The notes: generated from the sequence alone by a model not told the origin. Positions 1 to 8,449 are shown, numbered from the stretch's first letter. The stretch is 52,902 bases of DNA from JALORV01 sp035498175 (GCA_035498175.1 DATKAJ010000013.1:1-52902); one strand, 5' to 3'. Numbers and translations are program-made.

Positions 1-4
1 GGTC

Positions 5-34
5 ACTCTACGGCCAGGTTTACGTTTACGTCAA
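5..34 (-). promoter_or_regulatory. LiuR-like dyad inside a predicted leftward promoter
   Basis: Bases 19-34 read TTTACGTTTACGTCAA, two ACGT-centred half-sites in inverted orientation with one mismatch. It is nearly the same as the dyad at 2875-2890 beside the MerR-type regulator. On the minus strand the right half forms a TTGACG -35 box (29-34), then an 18-base spacer, then TAGAGT (5-10) as a -10 box. The dyad therefore covers the -35 box and spacer, a usual place for MerR-family operators. The promoter would drive a gene to the left of the window. That LiuR binds here is inference. Confidence 0.55.
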
Positions 35-51
35 CTTCGCTCGCCGACCAC

Positions 52-471
52 TCAGGGCACGGCGCGGCCGTCGGCCAGCCGCAGCGTGCCACGCACCAGC
101 CGGTAGACGACCCAGAACCACACCACCGCGATGAAGAGCCCCCCGCCGACGGCACCCCCAAGCATGCTCCACGGCAGTTGCACCATTTCGACGGCCTTCG
201 TGCGGCTCATCTCGATCGCGCCGGGCAGCACGACTGCGAGGATCGACCCGATCGCCAGCAGGAAACCCGCGGTCCACCACCAGAAGGTGCGGATCAGCCA
301 ACTGTAGTGGGAGCGGAGGAAGGACTCGGCGACGTCGCCACGCTTGACGTAGGCCATGACCAGGCCGACGACAGCCGGCCAGAACATCACGAGCCCGATC
401 GCAAACAGGCCGTAGGTGATGCCGAGCAGCGCGAACTCGCGCGACGAGGGGACGGCGGCATTCGTGCTCAT
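52..471 (-). CDS. DUF4870-like small integral membrane protein
   Basis: This is a 139-residue protein with three or four hydrophobic segments. Its core resembles DUF4870/YccF-like membrane proteins: YVKR at about residues 42-45, then SHYSW and IRTFWWW, and near the C-terminus VVYRLVRG followed by LRLADG. The protein encoded at 29022-29432 has the same landmarks in the same order, so the two are paralogues. The function of this family is unknown; the location is the inner membrane. It is transcribed away from recQ, with only about 70 bp between the two starts, and its stop lies 17 bases from the dyad at the window edge. Confidence 0.75.
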   Translation of the reverse strand: MSTNAAVPSSREFALLGITYGLFAIGLVMFWPAVVGLVMAYVKRGDVAESFLRSHYSWLIRTFWWWTAGFLLAIGSILAVVLPGAIEMSRTKAVEMVQLPWSMLGGAVGGGLFIAVVWFWVVYRLVRGTLRLADGRAVP

Positions 472-542
472 GTGAGGGCTCGCGCTTCGGCTTTGTGACC
501 TCGGGCGAACATCGTAGCGCCCCTCCGGTTCGCTAAGCTACG

Positions 543-2390
<1,848 letters not shown>

Positions 2391-2402
2391 GCGCTACGTG
2401 TG

Positions 2403-2831
2403 CTAGCGCCGGCCGCGCTCGAGCAGTCGGCGGCATTCGGCCTCGTGCTGCGCGATCTCGGCAAGCGTGACCTGGATGTCCTCGCGCTGCTGCTCGAGCG
2501 CGGCGCGGTGCTGTGCCAGCACGGTGAGGAAGCGGCGCGCCTGGGCCGAGGCATCCTTCGGCGATTCGTACATGTCGATCAGTTCGCGCACCTGCGACAG
2601 CGATAGGCCGAGCCGCTTGCCGCGCAGCGTCAGCTTGAGCCGGGTGCGGTCGCGCGGCGAATACACGCGCGTGAGCCCTGAACTGCCGCTGCGGGCCGGC
2701 GCCAGGATGCCTTGGTCCTCGTAGAAGCGGATCGCGCGTGGCGTGATGTCGAACTCGCGCGACAGTTCGGTGATCGAATATGAGCGCGACTCGGGGTCGT
2801 CGGTGCGCGGAGCGCGCGCGCGGGCGGGCAT
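2403..2831 (-). CDS. liuR: MerR-family transcriptional regulator, LiuR type
   Basis: This 142-residue regulator has an N-terminal MerR winged helix-turn-helix (about residues 17-85), with the ITPRAIRFYEDQGIL recognition region, and a C-terminal dimerisation coiled coil (about 90-140). There is no cysteine cluster of the metal-sensing type. The sequence resembles LiuR, which in proteobacteria represses leucine/isovalerate and other branched-chain degradation genes. The assignment to LiuR rather than another MerR subfamily comes from recall of sequence style. It diverges from the MBL-fold gene at 2900, and the shared 68-bp spacer contains a perfect dyad (2875-2890), which suggests autoregulation. 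It converges on recQ with 12 bp between the stops. Confidence 0.8.
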   Translation of the reverse strand: MPARARAPRTDDPESRSYSITELSREFDITPRAIRFYEDQGILAPARSGSSGLTRVYSPRDRTRLKLTLRGKRLGLSLSQVRELIDMYESPKDASAQARRFLTVLAQHRAALEQQREDIQVTLAEIAQHEAECRRLLERGRR

Positions 2832-2860
2832 CTTGCGGACGGTCGTACGATGGTGCCGCG

Positions 2861-2890
2861 TAGAATCGTCGCAGTTGACGTCAACGTCAA
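2861..2890. promoter_or_regulatory. LiuR-type operator and divergent promoter elements
   Basis: Bases 2875-2890 read TTGACGTCAACGTCAA: two perfect 7-bp inverted arms around a 2-bp centre. On the minus strand, TTGACG at 2885-2890 can serve as -35 and ATTCTA at 2861-2866 as -10 (18-base spacer) for the MerR gene. On the plus strand, TAGAAT at 2861-2866 is a possible -10 for the MBL-fold gene, putting the dyad over its transcription start and 9 bases before its ATG. Both arrangements fit repression by the adjacent regulator; no binding data are available. Confidence 0.65.
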
Positions 2891-2899
2891 GCGGCCCGA

Positions 2900-3982
2900 A
2901 TGAATCCCGACGAGCACCGTCTGCACTATCCGTCGCCGACGCCGCCTGCGGCCGGCGCCTGGATCACGCTGCGGCCGGGACTGCACTGGGTCAGGATGCC
3001 GCTGCCGTTCGCGCTCGACCACATCAACCTGTGGGTGCTCGACGATGAACTCGACGGCCGCGCCGGCTTCACGATCATCGACAGCGGCATCACCTCGGAC
3101 GCCACGCGCGCTGCGTGGGAGAGCGTCTTCGACGGGCTGTTTGAGGGACGGCCGCTGCTGCGGCAGGTCTGCACGCACTTTCATCCGGATCACCTGGGGC
3201 TGGCGCACTGGCTGACCGCCGGCGGCGACCGCGGCCGCTGGCGCGCGCCGCTATGGATGACAGCGACCGAGTACACGATCGGGCGGCTGCTGTCGCAGGC
3301 GGGCGGCGGCGACATCAGTGGCGATAGTGCTGCCGAGCACTTCCGGCGCAACGGCCTGACCGATGCCGACGCGCTGGCGAAGGTGCGCGCCCGGGGCGCC
3401 GGCTATTACCCCAAGCTGGTTCCGGCGGTGCCGGGTTCGTACCGGCGCCTGCAGGACGGCGACGAGATTGCGATCGGGCCAGCGCATGCGCGGCGCGTCT
3501 TCAAGGTGATCGTCGGCTTCGGCCATTCGCCGGAGCACGCGTCGCTGTATTGCGGATCGGACCGGCTGCTGATCGCAGGCGACATGGTGCTGCCGCGGAT
3601 CTCGACCAACGTCAGCGTGTTCGACGTCGAACCCGAGGCGGATCCGCTGCCGCGCTACCTGCATTCGCTCGACGGCCTTCTGGTGCTGCCGGCCGACACG
3701 CTGGTACTGCCGTCGCACGGCCTGCCGTTCAGCGGGCTGCACGAGCGCGTCGCGCAGCAGCACGCGCATCATCGTGCACGCCTCGCAGAGGTGCTGGCGG
3801 CTTGCGCCACGCCACAGAACGCGGCGACCATCGTGCCGGTGCTGTTCAAGCGCGCGCTCGACCTGCATCAGACAACCTTCGCGCTGGGCGAGAGCCTCGC
3901 CCACCTGCACGCGCTGTGGCACGAGGGCGCGGTCGTGCGGGAACAGCGGGAAGGCGTCTACTGGTTCAGGGCGACCCATTGA
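2900..3982 (+). CDS. MBL-fold metallo-hydrolase
   Basis: This is a 360-residue metallo-beta-lactamase-fold hydrolase. The metal motif HFHPDH is at residues 93-98, preceded by the IIDSGI strand. Later ligands are probably in GFGHSPEHASLY and in LPSHG. A C-terminal winged-helix-like region ends in VYWFRATH, as in LACTB2-like hydrolases. The natural substrate is not known; an acyl-thioester or similar small ester is plausible. Control by the divergent LiuR-type regulator suggests a link to branched-chain acyl catabolism, which is inference. There is no good Shine-Dalgarno before the ATG. metC follows after 16 bp on the same strand. Confidence 0.88.
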   Translation: MNPDEHRLHYPSPTPPAAGAWITLRPGLHWVRMPLPFALDHINLWVLDDELDGRAGFTIIDSGITSDATRAAWESVFDGLFEGRPLLRQVCTHFHPDHLGLAHWLTAGGDRGRWRAPLWMTATEYTIGRLLSQAGGGDISGDSAAEHFRRNGLTDADALAKVRARGAGYYPKLVPAVPGSYRRLQDGDEIAIGPAHARRVFKVIVGFGHSPEHASLYCGSDRLLIAGDMVLPRISTNVSVFDVEPEADPLPRYLHSLDGLLVLPADTLVLPSHGLPFSGLHERVAQQHAHHRARLAEVLAACATPQNAATIVPVLFKRALDLHQTTFALGESLAHLHALWHEGAVVREQREGVYWFRATH

Positions 3983-3998
3983 TCAAGGGAGCAAGGTC

Positions 3999-5189
3999 AT
4001 GAAGCGGCGACGCAGCGGCACTGTCCTCGTCACCGGCGGGCGTCACACCGGCGCGGGATACGACTTCGTCAACCCGCCGCTGGTCCGCGGCTCGACGGTG
4101 CTGCACACGAGCGTGGCTGACATGAAAGGCCGCATCGCCCGTCGCAATTCCGGCGACGACATGCAACCCGTTGCATACGGCATTTACGGCACGCCGACCC
4201 ATCACGCGTTCTACACGGCGCTGAACGAGCTCGAGGGCGGCCACGCGAGCTGGGCTTTTCCATCCGGGCTCACGGCCTGCACGATTTCGATCCTCGCCTA
4301 CGTGCGGGCGGGCGATCATGTCCTCGTGCCCGACTCCGTCTACTGGCCGACGCGGCGCTACTGCCGCGACACGCTGGTCCGCTACGGTGTCGAGACGACG
4401 TTCTACGACCCGCGCATCGGCGAGCAGGGCCGCGCGGCCGTCGGAGCGCTGTTCAGGCCGACGACGCGCGTGCTGTTTCTCGAGTCGCCGGGATCGCTGA
4501 CCTTCGAGATGCAGGATGTGCCCCTGCTCGCCGAGGTCGCGCGCGCGCGCGGAGCGATCAGCGTGATCGACAACACCTGGGCGACGCCGCTGTACTTCCA
4601 GCCGCTGGCCTGCGGCGTCGATGTCTCCGTGCACGCTGCAACCAAGTACATCTGCGGGCATTCGGACGTGATCATGGGCACCGTGACGAGCAACGTGTCC
4701 GCGTGGCCGCCGCTGCGCGAGGTCATTCATCACTACGGCCTGACGACGAGCCCGGACGACGTGTATCTCGCACACCGTGGGCTGCATTCGATGCAGGCGC
4801 GGCTGCAGCAGCATGTTGCGACCGCCTGGCGCCTGATCGACTGGCTGCAGGCGCGGCCCGAGGTCGAGCGTGTGCTTTATCCGCCGCTGCCCTCGGATCC
4901 GGGCCATGCGCTGTGGAAGCGCGACATGCGCGGCGCGTCGGGACTGTTCGGCGTCGTCCTGAAGCCGATTTCCGACGAGCGCTTTCACGCCTTCATCGAC
5001 GGCCTCGAGCTCTTTGGCCGCGGCTATTCCTGGGGCGGCTACGAAAGCCTGTTGATTCCTTCATTTCCGGAGCGCATCGCAAGGCCGTCACACTCCGGGC
5101 CGCTGTTCCGCATTTCCGCGGGCCTCGAAGACGCGGACGATCTGCTCGACGATCTCGCCGAAGGTTTTGCGCGCCTGCGGGCAAAGTGA
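3999..5189 (+). CDS. metC: Cystathionine beta-lyase
   Basis: This is a PLP enzyme of the Cys/Met metabolism family that cleaves cystathionine to homocysteine, pyruvate and ammonia. The 396-residue protein has the PLP lysine in AATKYICGHSD (K216), the cofactor-contacting D191 in DNTWATP, and YGIYGTPT near 60-67. The latter lacks the arginine of the gamma-synthase-type YxRxxNPT motif but, as I recall, matches many alpha/betaproteobacterial beta-lyases. The ATG at 3999 is chosen because an AAGGAG-like sequence precedes it and homologous residues begin there; an upstream in-frame ATG at 3774 lies inside the preceding gene. It probably forms an operon with the MBL-fold gene. Confidence 0.9.
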   Translation: MKRRRSGTVLVTGGRHTGAGYDFVNPPLVRGSTVLHTSVADMKGRIARRNSGDDMQPVAYGIYGTPTHHAFYTALNELEGGHASWAFPSGLTACTISILAYVRAGDHVLVPDSVYWPTRRYCRDTLVRYGVETTFYDPRIGEQGRAAVGALFRPTTRVLFLESPGSLTFEMQDVPLLAEVARARGAISVIDNTWATPLYFQPLACGVDVSVHAATKYICGHSDVIMGTVTSNVSAWPPLREVIHHYGLTTSPDDVYLAHRGLHSMQARLQQHVATAWRLIDWLQARPEVERVLYPPLPSDPGHALWKRDMRGASGLFGVVLKPISDERFHAFIDGLELFGRGYSWGGYESLLIPSFPERIARPSHSGPLFRISAGLEDADDLLDDLAEGFARLRAK

Positions 5190-5212
5190 AGCGCCCGACC
5201 GGCCTGGCCGAC

Positions 5213-5536
5213 ATGAATCCCTGGCGCAAGGCCCTCGCGAAACACTACTGCCCGACCTGCGGCGAACGACTGGTCCGCGTCAGCGCCACGTATTCGCAGA
5301 GAATCGTTCTCGAGACAGGTCTGAGCATCGGCGTGGGCCTGCTGGTGCTGGCGCTCGGCAGTGCCTTCGACCGCCTCGGGCTCGTCAGTGGGCCGCTGGC
5401 CTGGGTCGCCGCACTGGCGATCGTCGCGTGCCTCGCTTTTCCGCTCGTCCACATCTTCGATCGTTTCCACTGCCGGCCCTGCGCGCGCGATTTCTCCTAC
5501 TCAGAAGTGATGAGCCGCGGCTGGTCGCTGCGCTGA
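5213..5536 (+). CDS. Small zinc-ribbon membrane protein
   Basis: This is a 107-residue protein of unknown function, out of frame with metC. Two CPxC-type knuckles, CPTC near residue 13 and CRPC near residue 90, flank two hydrophobic segments (about 34-50 and 60-80). Both knuckles would then lie on the same side of the membrane and could form one zinc ribbon. The start is uncertain: ATG 5213 gives 107 residues, and GTG 5186, which overlaps the metC stop, gives 116. The location suggests read-through from metC. I do not recognise a named family. Confidence 0.7.
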   Translation: MNPWRKALAKHYCPTCGERLVRVSATYSQRIVLETGLSIGVGLLVLALGSAFDRLGLVSGPLAWVAALAIVACLAFPLVHIFDRFHCRPCARDFSYSEVMSRGWSLR

Positions 5537-5731
5537 TCGCGCGACGCTGGGCACTGTGTCCGACCCACAAGGTGCCCCCTTCGCATCAGGATGCGGCCGA
5601 CGCCGGCAATGCTGCTGCGATCGCGCGCTGACGTGCGGGCGCCACCGTGCGTCGCGCGCTGGCCCGCGCAGCGCCGAATTCAGCCGTTTCGTTCAAGTCG
5701 GTACGGCGCACGGCACGCACAATGCGCTCCA

Positions 5732-5748
5732 TGGATGCACGGCATCCA
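5732..5748. repeat. Perfect inverted repeat upstream of the Cys-rich gene
   Basis: TGGATGC and GCATCCA are perfect 7-bp arms around ACG. The dyad ends 28 bases before the ATG of the 52-residue Cys-rich protein. Its size and place fit an operator or a short 5' UTR hairpin. No cognate regulator is adjacent, so the role is unknown. Confidence 0.5.
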
Positions 5749-5776
5749 GTGACAATCAACCTGAAAGGAGATGAAG

Positions 5777-5935
5777 ATGGAAACCAGCATGGTGAAGCGG
5801 TGCGAGTGCATCGACTGCCCGGGCGCGGGCTGCCTCTGCGGTTGCGAGCATCCGGCCACGCAGGCACTGCCGCAGGCCTGTTCCTGCGGCGGTTGCGGCT
5901 GCGACGCGGCAGAGCAGGGGTGTCTGTGCAGCTGA
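5777..5935 (+). CDS. Metallothionein-like Cys-rich small protein
   Basis: This 52-residue protein contains 12 cysteines (9, 11, 14, 19, 21, 23, 35, 37, 40, 42, 49, 51) and one histidine (25). The cysteines fall into an N-terminal group with CxCxxC and CxCxC spacing and a C-terminal group with CxCxxCxC and a final CxC, joined by an 11-residue cysteine-free linker. It has no aromatic residues. This is the make-up of a metallothionein that binds Zn, Cd or Cu(I), but the spacing does not obviously match the known SmtA-type pattern, so it may be a separate family. The start is well supported: AAAGGAG at 5764-5770 is 6 bases before ATG 5777. An in-frame ATG at 5771 abuts the Shine-Dalgarno and is less likely. 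The next gene's start overlaps this gene's end. Confidence 0.85.
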   Translation: METSMVKRCECIDCPGAGCLCGCEHPATQALPQACSCGGCGCDAAEQGCLCS

Positions 5936-6525
5936 CGTTGCCGCCCTCCGATCGCCGGAGGATCGCGCGCATCCGACGCGACGGCGTGGCGGCGACGATG
6001 CTCGCCGCTGCCGTCGCGTTGCTCCTTTGGATCGGCGAGCCTCTGGCGCTTACGCCCCGCGGACCCCCGACCAACTACATCGAGGTCACACCGACGATCG
6101 CGACCGCCGGAATGCCGACCCGGCGGCAGTTGCGGCAGATCGTCGAAGGTGACTTCGCGGCCGTCGTGAACCTGGCGCCGTCAGGAGTCACGGGCGGCAT
6201 CGACGATGAGCAGGCGATCGTCGAAGGCGCCCGGCTGCTTTACGTGCAGGTGCCGGTCGATTTCAGCCGGCCGCTGGCCCGTGACTTCCGACGGTTCTCG
6301 CAGGTGATGCGCGACCTGCAGGGGCGCCGCGTTTTCGTACATTGCCAGATGAACATGCGGGCTTCGGTTTTCGTGTTCCTGTATCGCGCGATCGAGCTCG
6401 GCACCGACCCGGACGTCGCGTTCGAGGCGGTGCAGAGGGTGTGGCAGCCGAACGCCGTCTGGACCCGCTTCATCAGCGGCGAACTCGGATCCCGAAAGAT
6501 GCATCTGCCGGTCGCGCTCGGCTAG
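5926..6525 (+). CDS. Membrane-anchored tyrosine-phosphatase-like protein
   Basis: From GTG 5926 this is a 199-residue protein with one N-terminal hydrophobic segment (about 22-42) and then a phosphatase-like domain resembling the DUF442/dual-specificity fold. The P-loop is FVHCQMNMRAS with C140 and R145. That is Cys-X4-Arg, one residue shorter than the classical HCX5R. D112 in VPVDF may be the general acid. Start choice is uncertain: GTG 5920 or 5926 both overlap the end of the Cys-rich gene in another frame, and ATG 5998 would begin at the hydrophobic segment. The domain probably lies in the periplasm. Activity cannot be assumed given the short P-loop. Confidence 0.75.
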   Translation: MQLTLPPSDRRRIARIRRDGVAATMLAAAVALLLWIGEPLALTPRGPPTNYIEVTPTIATAGMPTRRQLRQIVEGDFAAVVNLAPSGVTGGIDDEQAIVEGARLLYVQVPVDFSRPLARDFRRFSQVMRDLQGRRVFVHCQMNMRASVFVFLYRAIELGTDPDVAFEAVQRVWQPNAVWTRFISGELGSRKMHLPVALG

Positions 6526-6602
6526 CAGGCGCCCCCTGCGAGCTAAGCTTCACTCTGATCACATCGCGGCCGCGCGGCCGCGCCCATGCGGGGGGACTCG
6601 GA

Positions 6603-7019
6603 GTGGATCCTTGCAAGGCCTCAGTGGCGGAACTGAACGCAGTACTGGAGCGTACGGCGTTTCTCGCTCCTTACGCGTTCAGCGTGGCGTCCTGCGCGCC
6701 GGGCGAATGCGTGCTGCGCGTTCCCTTTGCTGCTTCGCTCGAGCGGCCCGGGGGCATCGTCAGCGGCATGACGCTGATGGGTGCCGCGGACGTCGCGATG
6801 TGGCTGGCGATCATGACCCAGCGCGGCACGACCGAGCACTGGGTGACCTCGGACATGAAGACGGCCTTCCTGAAGAGCGGGCGGCAGGAGGATTTCCACT
6901 GCACGGCGCGAGTCCTGAAGCTTGGCGGCCGTTCCGCCTACGGCACTGCTGAGTGTCACGGTGTGCAGTCGGGCCTGCTCGCGCATCACGTGCTGACCTA
7001 CGTGCGCGCGGCCGACTGA
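6603..7019 (+). CDS. PaaI-type hotdog-fold thioesterase
   Basis: This is a 138-residue single hotdog domain of the PaaI/YbgC-like acyl-CoA thioesterase group. Typical elements are the ERPGGIVSGMTLMGAADVAM helix region (about 48-67), the TSDMKTAFLK strand and the C-terminal HHVLTYV strand. It probably hydrolyses a small acyl- or aryl-CoA; the substrate is unknown. The start GTG 6603 has a purine-rich GGGGGGA stretch about 8 bases upstream. It is followed 3 bp later by the next small gene. Confidence 0.82.
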   Translation: MDPCKASVAELNAVLERTAFLAPYAFSVASCAPGECVLRVPFAASLERPGGIVSGMTLMGAADVAMWLAIMTQRGTTEHWVTSDMKTAFLKSGRQEDFHCTARVLKLGGRSAYGTAECHGVQSGLLAHHVLTYVRAAD

Positions 7020-7022
7020 GCG

Positions 7023-7328
7023 ATGCGGAGTGATCGAGTCGCAGGTCCTGGTGGCGGTGTCGAGAGTCCTCGCACTCCGGATCCGCATTCGGCGACGAAC
7101 GTGGCCCGCGACCGCTATCGGCGCATGGCGAAGCTCAGCGCGTTCGTCACCATCGTCGCCCTGATCACCGCGTGCGCCGCGTTCCTCCTGTTGCACGGGC
7201 CGCTGCGACAGTTCGCCGGTGCGCTGATCGCCATGTGCATTGTTACCGTGATCGGTGCTCAGGTCGTCTTCTTCTGGGCGCTGGTCGCCGGGTGCCTGAA
7301 CCGGCCCGAGCCGTCGCAGGGGGATTGA
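7023..7328 (+). CDS. Small two-helix membrane protein, unknown function
   Basis: This 101-residue protein has a polar N-terminus of about 35 residues and two hydrophobic helices (about 40-58 and 64-90). It matches no family I recognise. The ATG at 7023 starts 3 bp after the thioesterase stop without a Shine-Dalgarno. ATG 7125 (67 residues) would give just the hydrophobic part and is a real alternative. The hairpin-like membrane topology and GC3-rich codon use support coding. Confidence 0.6.
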   Translation: MRSDRVAGPGGGVESPRTPDPHSATNVARDRYRRMAKLSAFVTIVALITACAAFLLLHGPLRQFAGALIAMCIVTVIGAQVVFFWALVAGCLNRPEPSQGD

Positions 7329-7402
7329 CGGAGAACTTGCCTACGTGCGCAGACGCTGCGCTCGGCGCACGAAGATCGGGAGGAAGTGTGGGAAGTCGAT
7401 CG

Positions 7403-7750
7403 ATGCAGACATACCGGGGAAGCTGCCACTGCGGCGCAATCCGCTTCGAGATCGAAACGGATTTTCCCGAGCTGACGACCTGCGACTGTTCGATCTGCCA
7501 CCGCCGCAACGCGTTGATGGTGAAAGTGCCGGAGGATCGGCTGCGCTTGGTGGCGGGTCACGCGGCGCTGGCGGAGTATCGGTTTCATACGCGCACGGCG
7601 GTCCATCATTTCTGCCGGGTCTGCGGCGTCTATCCGTTTCACCGCAAGCGTGTCACCCCTGATTTCTTCGGCGTGAACGTGTTCTGTCTCGAGAACTTCG
7701 ATCCGGCGGGCATTCCCGTTCGGCAGACGGTCGGCGCCGGGATGCCCTAG
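7403..7750 (+). CDS. GFA-family zinc protein (Mss4-like fold)
   Basis: This 115-residue protein carries the glutathione-dependent formaldehyde-activating (GFA) family cysteine pattern: CHC (8, 10), CDCSIC (27, 29, 32) and CRVC (71, 74). These bind structural and catalytic zinc in the family. Despite the family name, most members have no proven formaldehyde activity. The start ATG 7403 is preceded by purine-rich GGGAGGA and GGGAAG stretches. The gene converges on the Tat lipoprotein, 93 bp away. Confidence 0.88.
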   Translation: MQTYRGSCHCGAIRFEIETDFPELTTCDCSICHRRNALMVKVPEDRLRLVAGHAALAEYRFHTRTAVHHFCRVCGVYPFHRKRVTPDFFGVNVFCLENFDPAGIPVRQTVGAGMP

Positions 7751-7843
7751 TCGCTGCCGGCGCGGTTCGCGTCGACCGGCGGCGGGGGTGCAGGTTGCGG
7801 GGGAGCGCCTGCGCCACCGTCGCCGGTCGGCGAACGCCGGCGG

Positions 7844-8239
7844 CTACGAGCAGTTCACCGTGACCTGGTGTGTGTGTCCGTCGCCCGCCATGGTGGACAC
7901 GACCACGACCGCGGTCTTGCTCTTGATCTGGGCGAGTTGCGCCGCGCTCAGCGTGACCAGGTGATTGTGATCAGCCGTGCCGAGAATGCTGTACACCATC
8001 GGGACCGTCGAATCGACGTCGGCGGGCGGGATCGTGATCGCATGACCGTGGTTGCCGGAGATCGCGGTCGCACCGCATGACAGTGCACCCGCAGGGGGCG
8101 GAGGCGCGGGAGGCGGCGGCGCAGCCGCGAGCGAGGGCGGGGGAGAGTTGTAGCTGCCACCGCCGCCACACCCTGCGAGTGCCAGGGCCGCCGCGCTGCC
8201 GGCCGTGTTCGCCATGAACAATCGACGCGAACGGTTCAT
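7844..8239 (-). CDS. Tat-type lipoprotein with three HxH motifs
   Basis: This is a 131-residue exported protein. The signal has the twin-arginine motif SRRLFM (4-9) and a lipobox LAGC with C24 as the lipidated cysteine. A Gly/Pro-rich spacer (25-53) follows, then a compact domain bounded by two cysteines (C55, C130). Three HxH motifs, NHGH (64/66), DHNH (91/93) and GHTH (122/124), are evenly spread and could form one metal site, probably Cu or Zn. Tat export would fit cofactor loading in the cytoplasm. The start ATG 8239 has GGAGG 6 bases upstream; an ATG at 8302 would extend it before the signal and is less likely. Confidence 0.8.
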   Translation of the reverse strand: MNRSRRLFMANTAGSAAALALAGCGGGGSYNSPPPSLAAAPPPPAPPPPAGALSCGATAISGNHGHAITIPPADVDSTVPMVYSILGTADHNHLVTLSAAQLAQIKSKTAVVVVSTMAGDGHTHQVTVNCS

Positions 8240-8252
8240 GAGTACCTCCGAG

Positions 8253-8274
8253 GCCGGAGCAACTTCGCTCCGGC
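8253..8274 (-). promoter_or_regulatory. Strong 5' UTR hairpin before the Tat lipoprotein
   Basis: GCCGGAGC and GCTCCGGC are perfect 8-bp arms around a 6-base loop. In the minus-strand transcript this stem ends about 4 bases before the GGAGG ribosome-binding site of the lipoprotein gene. It may stabilise the message or tune translation. No riboswitch aptamer is recognisable. Confidence 0.5.
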
Positions 8275-8449
8275 AGACCGGACGCATCCTGCTACGTCTC
8301 AACGTCGGACGTCACTCCCGCGTGTGCACCGGTCGCGCGCGGAATAAATCGCAGTGATTCTCTGTTGCTTGCGGATATGAACTGATGCCCATGCGTCGCC
8401 ACGATCGAACAGGTCGCATCGGACGCGTCGTCGTCGGTGCGGAGGCTCG

